A DNA stretch of 35,656 bases from positions 1 through 35,656 of the forward strand of contig JAGBBZ010000040.1 in the NCBI GenBank assembly GCA_017938215.1, written 5' to 3'. Both the position numbers and the translations under genes were made by a program. Of the stretch, positions 32,061-35,656 are shown in pieces. The DNA is from Eubacterium sp. (lineage in GTDB: Bacteria > Bacillota > Clostridia > Lachnospirales > Lachnospiraceae). Position 1 is the first letter of the stretch, and every line of letters begins with the position of its first letter. Below the pieces are notes generated by a model. That model saw only the letters and a list, made by a program, of their open reading frames with translations. It was not told the origin of the DNA and searched no databases.

Positions 32061-33419
32061 TCACCACCATATCGGATTCGCTCCATAGTAGTCTTGTGCA
32101 AATTGATCCAAGGGATTCATATACATACCATCCAACAATCGAATCAGACACCCCGCATCCGCATACTTATAAAATTCTTTCTCCTTTGCCGAATACTTTT
32201 GTAGTGCCCCACTTTTACTGTCGTAGCAACTCATCTGGCAATCATACGCAAAATCCTCCACCTCTTCTAACTCCACGCGATTATCAAATAGGCACTTTCC
32301 ATCTGTCACATTCAATAGAACTGCCCGATTCACAAAGATACTTTTTCCATTCTCATCTTCCACCAAAATCTCTTGGCAAGTTTTTTTCATCTGCTCCGTT
32401 ATCTCTTTTTCATATCGAATCGGCTCCACCCCCGCATCATCAATGCTGAAAACATAGTTTCCCCAATGAGTCCCCTTTTCTTCCCATGCAACAGACGCTT
32501 GCAAGTACAAACGCCCCGCGTCAAGACATAAGTTAGTAATTCGGTACTCCATTAAGTTCTCTCGAGAAACATCCAATGCTACCAGCAATTTCTGTTCAAA
32601 TATTTTCTTACTCCGAATCATGTTTTGTCTCTTTCCCGTTTTGATATTGTACTTTTCTACGATGGGGGAATATTCTTCCTGTAATGAATAATACGCCTTC
32701 TCGCCCTTCTCAGCTGTAAAACAAATGGCAGCTTGGTACATGGTCAACCCTTCTTCATATGTTTTTACATATCTCCTTTTTCCAGTCTTAAGATGATAAG
32801 AATAAACCTCCCGCATGGTGCCTTCATAGTCATTTAGATAAACAAATACTGTATTTCCCACATATCCAAGCAACTGTGATGTGGTTTTTACAGAATCTCC
32901 AAATTTTTTATCAAACGATATTGTTTTTGATGTCCGCTGCTTCACATCGAAAATCCACAACCGATAATTTCCAATCAAGGCAACGACATACCTTCCATCC
33001 ACAACCATACTATCATGAATTTGAAACTTTTCTTCAGTTAAGAGTGTCTCGATTTGGTATGGACGTGGTGTTTGAATCCCATCGGTCTCTACCACTGGAA
33101 TTCGACGAATCTCACTGCTATGATTATGAACTGCACTGTAATACACCCACTCAGCATCCGCATATAGAAGTTCATCAAACTCTGACTCCATCTCGTATTC
33201 ATGGATGTTCGCCCCATCCCATCGCTGAAGCACATCTCCCAGACTACTTTTCTTAAAAATCACGTTCTCCGACGATTGCATCTCCATTTCCGTGACACTT
33301 GCACCACTTACTGCTTTTCCCGATACACCTTCTTGTCTTTCAGCAGTTTGCTTCGAACAAGAACAAATCAGTGTCACGGAGATTGCCAATAATGGAATTA
33401 TACTAAAGTATCTCTTCAT
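32061..33419 (-). CDS. Lipoprotein with DUF5050-like beta-propeller repeats
   Basis: A 452-residue exported protein. The signal peptide has its lipobox at LICSC (C21), followed by a Ser/Val/Ala spacer with VSGKAVSGASV. The body carries repeated strands such as AEWVYYSAVHNHSSEIRRIPV, YLNDYEGTMREVYSYHLKTGK, AYYSLQEEYSPIVEKYNIKT and CYDSKSGALQKYS, like DUF5050/WD-type surface propellers of Clostridia. The function is unknown; such proteins may bind surface ligands. The ATG at 33419 is chosen; a GTG just before it (33422) overlaps the PHP remnant. GGTGAT and GAGG lie upstream. It is preceded by the remnant of a PHP phosphatase gene with which it was probably co-transcribed. Confidence 0.65.
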   Translation of the reverse strand: MKRYFSIIPLLAISVTLICSCSKQTAERQEGVSGKAVSGASVTEMEMQSSENVIFKKSSLGDVLQRWDGANIHEYEMESEFDELLYADAEWVYYSAVHNHSSEIRRIPVVETDGIQTPRPYQIETLLTEEKFQIHDSMVVDGRYVVALIGNYRLWIFDVKQRTSKTISFDKKFGDSVKTTSQLLGYVGNTVFVYLNDYEGTMREVYSYHLKTGKRRYVKTYEEGLTMYQAAICFTAEKGEKAYYSLQEEYSPIVEKYNIKTGKRQNMIRSKKIFEQKLLVALDVSRENLMEYRITNLCLDAGRLYLQASVAWEEKGTHWGNYVFSIDDAGVEPIRYEKEITEQMKKTCQEILVEDENGKSIFVNRAVLLNVTDGKCLFDNRVELEEVEDFAYDCQMSCYDSKSGALQKYSAKEKEFYKYADAGCLIRLLDGMYMNPLDQFAQDYYGANPIWW

Positions 33420-33423
33420 CACC

Positions 33424-33632
33424 TCATATCACCATCTTCCTCTCCCGATATACAACCTCCTGAAGCCCTAATTCCGATACCAATCTCTTCGCTCTATCAT
33501 TTCCTGCTGCCAAATCCTGCTCCTCATGAGCATCGGATCCACCTTTTTCTCTTCTGCCTGACGTAAATATTCACACATCTGTGCCTCTGAATTACACGAA
33601 AATCTTGTATGTACATGTAAGTCTGCTCGCAT
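33424..33632 (-). pseudogene. PHP-domain phosphatase (histidinol-phosphatase-like), internal deletion
   Basis: The ATG at 33632, with AGGAG 8 bp upstream, reads MRADLHVHTRFSCNSEAQMC, a PHP metal-binding start (HVHT). After about 29 codons the sequence jumps to another frame reading GGSDAHEEQDLAAGNDRAKR, then LVSELGLQEVVYRERKMVI and a TGA at 33426-33424. That is the standard end of PHP histidinol-phosphatase-like proteins, where SDAH holds late metal ligands. The roughly 200 residues between are missing. Two frames meet near 33540-33546. The gene is certainly non-functional. The promoter and RBS may still serve the lipoprotein gene that follows. Confidence 0.8.
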
Positions 33633-33653
33633 CAATATTTCTCCTATCTCTTT

Positions 33654-33700
33654 CTATAAAAATGCAAGTCACAGAAACTATTTATCCTGTTCCTGTGACT
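33654..33700 (-). terminator. Terminator of the surface-protein gene
   Basis: Minus-strand AGTCACAGGAAC (33700-33689) pairs with GTTTCTGTGACT (33678-33667) over 12 bp with one G-T pair. TTGCATTTTTAT follows. It lies 21 bp after the surface-protein stop. Confidence 0.85.
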
Positions 33701-33720
33701 ATTTGCGCTGGTCTTCTAAC

Positions 33721-35484
33721 CTATTTCCATTGTATTTCTTTCACCTTACTCCATGCACCATATACCTTTTTCTTACCATCGAGGCGATATGCGCGCACTT
33801 GAACAAATGTGTATTTGCTCTTCTGCTTCTTCATGGTTATGAAAGTTTTATTTGTTGTCTTTGTTTTTGCCTTTTGGAAAGAAGCTTTTTTTGCATATCG
33901 AACTTGATATCCTTTGCTTGCCTTCACCTTTTTCCATGAAAGCTTTATCTTCTTCCCGGCTTTTTTCTTATTCTTCTTCCACGTAACCTTTGCTGGCTTC
34001 TTGACTTTCTTATTCGAAGAAACCGGTGCAATTGTCACTACCGGTGCCTGCGTAGGTGCTGCTGTCACCACACTTGCTGGCGAATTTCCTCCTGTGTTTG
34101 TGGTTGGTGCAGATGGAACCGAGGGCGGTGTTACTACCACTGGAAAAAGAATCTTACCATCTGACTGAATTTTTCCTACATAACGCCAATATGGCGAAGA
34201 TACACGAACACGAAGCATCGGACGAACCCCTTTTACTTCTCCCTTATCTTCTCCTGTATATTGTACACTTCCGGCAGCAGTTACATAAGATGCTTGCTCA
34301 TTTGTATATCCGGGAGTTCGAAGCCACCAATCCACCGACGTTCCATTTGCCATTTTGCAAACTCGACTCATGGCATTTTCCACAAGAAGATCGCTAAAAC
34401 CATACTCTTCACGGCAAATCTCTGTCATGGATGGTAAAAATAGCTGATCCAATGTAGCTTCTTCATCCGACGCTTCACCAAATTCATTTCCCGTATTTTC
34501 ATTTACAGTATACAAGATATCTTCTTGTTCATCCTCTGAAAAAATTTGTTTTATAAGTTCTGCATTCATCCATTGACGCACCGAACTGTCTTTCCAATTC
34601 AAATGATCTGCAGCATCATAACTTGCTGTCGCAATCGTTTTATCTGCCATCAACAACATTTCTCCATTTTTCACAGAGAGAACTCGCCAATACAGTGGTG
34701 TTGTAACATCTCCTGTCTCAGTCATCGCATGACCAAATGTAACATAATCCCAAGTCGTTATTGTATTTTGAATCGTCGGATTACTTAGTACAGTGGAATC
34801 GGCAACTGGTGGAATTGTCGGTACTGGTGTTACTGTCGGCTCCACTGTTGGTGGTAATGGTGGTCCTACTGTTGGCTCTGCCGTCGGTACTGGTGTTACT
34901 GTCGGCTCCACTGTTGGTGGCAATGGTGGTCCTACTGTTGGCTCTGTCGGCGGTACTGGCGCCACTGTTGGCTCCGCTGTCACTACTGGCGTTGGTAACG
35001 CTGTCTCTGGAACCTGTGTTGGTTCTGGCACTACTGTTTCTTCTGGGATTTTCGTTGGTTCTGGCATTGGTGCCTCTGTCTCTGGAACCTGTGTTGGTTC
35101 TGGCATTGGCATCACTGTTTCCTCTGGAACCGCTGTTGGTTCTGGAGCCAACGTCGGTACTGGTGTTATTGTTTCTTCTGGTACCAGTGTCTCCTCAGGT
35201 GTCGCAGTCGGTACCATTGTTGATTCTGGTGTCGCAGTTGGTACCATTGGTTGAGGCGTCATTTCAATACTCGGCGATTCCACGCCCGGTGACTCCACCA
35301 TTCCTGTCTCTATCGTTGGCGTTATGGTCATATCTTCTTGTATCGCCGAATTTTGAACTGTTCCGCTCACAACTGCGCTGTTTTCTGTTTCTGCAGATAT
35401 TATTCTTGTCGGAAACAAGCCAATTATTAACGCAAACACTAGTATCATAGATAACTTTTTATATTGTTTCGTTCCTTTGTTCAT
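33721..35484 (-). CDS. Secreted Pro/Thr-rich surface protein with DUF6273-like domain
   Basis: A 587-residue exported protein with a signal peptide (about 1-32). Residues about 75-235 are a low-complexity Pro/Thr/Val/Glu stalk (PTATPEET, VPEPT), including two 22-residue repeats EPTVGPPLPPTVEPTVTPVP. Residues about 240-440 (LYWRVLSVKNGEMLLMADK, SSVRQWMN, WWLRTPG, VKGVRPMLRV) resemble DUF6273. The C-terminus (about 500-587) is a very Lys-rich FN3-like domain (KLSWKKVKASKGYQVRYAK, QVRAYRLDGKKKVYGAWSKV) that may bind the wall. The stalk would extend the domain from the surface. The ATG at 35484 has AAAGGAG about 10 bp upstream. Promoter and terminator are both visible, so it is monocistronic. The function is unknown. 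Confidence 0.75.
   Translation of the reverse strand: MNKGTKQYKKLSMILVFALIIGLFPTRIISAETENSAVVSGTVQNSAIQEDMTITPTIETGMVESPGVESPSIEMTPQPMVPTATPESTMVPTATPEETLVPEETITPVPTLAPEPTAVPEETVMPMPEPTQVPETEAPMPEPTKIPEETVVPEPTQVPETALPTPVVTAEPTVAPVPPTEPTVGPPLPPTVEPTVTPVPTAEPTVGPPLPPTVEPTVTPVPTIPPVADSTVLSNPTIQNTITTWDYVTFGHAMTETGDVTTPLYWRVLSVKNGEMLLMADKTIATASYDAADHLNWKDSSVRQWMNAELIKQIFSEDEQEDILYTVNENTGNEFGEASDEEATLDQLFLPSMTEICREEYGFSDLLVENAMSRVCKMANGTSVDWWLRTPGYTNEQASYVTAAGSVQYTGEDKGEVKGVRPMLRVRVSSPYWRYVGKIQSDGKILFPVVVTPPSVPSAPTTNTGGNSPASVVTAAPTQAPVVTIAPVSSNKKVKKPAKVTWKKNKKKAGKKIKLSWKKVKASKGYQVRYAKKASFQKAKTKTTNKTFITMKKQKSKYTFVQVRAYRLDGKKKVYGAWSKVKEIQWK
34817..34946 (-). repeat. Two tandem 66-bp repeats in the surface-protein stalk
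   Basis: Copies at 34817-34882 and 34883-34946 (the second slightly shorter) are almost identical and keep frame, coding 22 residues each. They sit in a wider Pro/Thr repeat region (about 34790-35260). Length variation by slippage would be expected. Confidence 0.85.
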
Positions 35485-35513
35485 AACAAACTTTCTCCTT
35501 TTATCATTCTTCT

Positions 35514-35540
35514 ATTATAGGCGTTTGCGAAACGCCACAA
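35514..35540 (-). promoter_or_regulatory. Promoter of the surface-protein gene with a palindrome in the spacer
   Basis: Minus-strand TTGTGG (35540-35535), a 15-bp spacer and TATAAT (35519-35514). The 17-bp palindrome GGCGTTTCGCAAACGCC (35536-35520) fills the spacer. A repressor or activator could bind there. Confidence 0.55.
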
Positions 35541-35599
35541 GCCACATAAATACGGCATTTTTTTATCGCTAAAAATAAAAATCTCCTCACGGTTTGTGG

Positions 35600-35605
35600 T
35601 ATAAT
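35600..35605 (+). promoter_or_regulatory. -10 element of the gene starting at 35653
   Basis: TGGTATAAT is an extended -10 (TATAAT 35600-35605) about 47 bp before the ATG at 35653. No strong -35 is seen. Confidence 0.55.
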
Positions 35606-35652
35606 GGAGTTGACTAGAAACCATAAATCACGCCCCGAAAGGAGATATATCT

Positions 35653-35656
35653 ATGA
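35653..35656 (+). CDS. Start of a plus-strand gene cut by the window edge
   Basis: ATG at 35653 follows AAAGGAGATATATCT, a strong RBS, downstream of an extended -10. Only the first codon is present, so the product cannot be named. Confidence 0.6.

Noticed and set aside
34817-34946. Possible CRISPR array
   Set aside because: Two adjacent in-frame 66-bp copies without spacers code for a protein stalk. No cas genes or palindromic repeats of 25-40 bp are seen anywhere.
34761-35450. Long plus-strand ORFs (Leu- and Val/Gly-rich) over the surface-protein stalk
   Set aside because: They are antisense to the Pro/Thr repeats. Repeat codons keep all frames open, there is no RBS, and the minus-strand gene has a signal peptide, promoter and terminator.

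Overview
The window looks like the chromosome of a low-GC anaerobic Clostridia, most likely a gut or rumen member of the Lachnospiraceae (inferred). The grounds are CotH-family surface proteins with lysine-rich Ig-like domains, a PocR-domain sensor, GH120 and GH43 hemicellulases, an AAA-ATPase-like/PD-(D/E)XK_9 protein, a T-box-controlled methionyl-tRNA synthetase and typical GGAGG ribosome binding sites. Almost every gene is on the minus strand. The exceptions are a polysaccharide deacetylase, a DUF3892 protein, a disrupted nucleoside hydrolase, a MocR regulator with a pyridoxamine/pyridoxal kinase, and a gene that begins in the last bases.

Layout: 1-1657 is a partial GH120 beta-xylosidase. 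1658-3027 holds two tandem hairpins, a fragment of an endonuclease/exonuclease/phosphatase gene, a GNAT acetyltransferase and a cytidine deaminase. 3124-4842 is the ATPase/nuclease-like protein. 4957-7567 holds the deacetylase, a phosphotransferase-fold protein, a glyoxalase-fold protein and the DUF3892 protein, bounded by bidirectional terminators. 7616-9349 is a CotH lipoprotein. 9425-11813 is a two-gene operon of a PocR-domain kinase-like sensor and an EAL c-di-GMP phosphodiesterase. 11972-14266 is a decay zone: a nucleoside hydrolase split by a hairpin-rich insert and also frameshifted, an intact GNAT gene, and a methyltransferase remnant with a nonsense codon fused to the start of a lipoprotein gene. 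14354-18681 holds a Nudix hydrolase and an operon of hybrid histidine kinase, double-receiver response regulator and LURP-one-like protein. 18793-22677 holds a MutS2-like ATPase without an Smr domain, its long structured leader, and a Cthe_2159-like lipoprotein. 22770-24793 is a truncated MocR regulator and an intact pdxK/pdxY-type kinase. 24888-26948 is metG with a Met T-box. 26957-27785 is an XRE regulator with a structured leader. 27844-31922 is an operon of GH43 enzyme and a second CotH protein. 32061-33632 is a lipoprotein preceded by a PHP phosphatase remnant. 33721-35484 is a Pro/Thr-rich surface protein.

Two themes link the genes. One is hemicellulose use and the cell surface: GH120, GH43 with a DUF3237-like N-terminus, two paralogous CotH proteins, a Cthe_2159-like protein and a repeat-rich surface protein. 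The other is signalling: a hybrid kinase/HPt with a two-receiver regulator, and a PocR sensor with an EAL enzyme.

The window is also rich in gene decay, with at least five broken genes, and in structured or repeated leader sequences. These include a 30-bp leader box shared by two unrelated genes at the same distance from the start codon, a three-hairpin insert inside the nucleoside hydrolase, and long folded leaders before mutS2 and the XRE gene. These repeat and leader elements are the most likely place for something undescribed. No transposase, CRISPR array, tRNA or rRNA was found.
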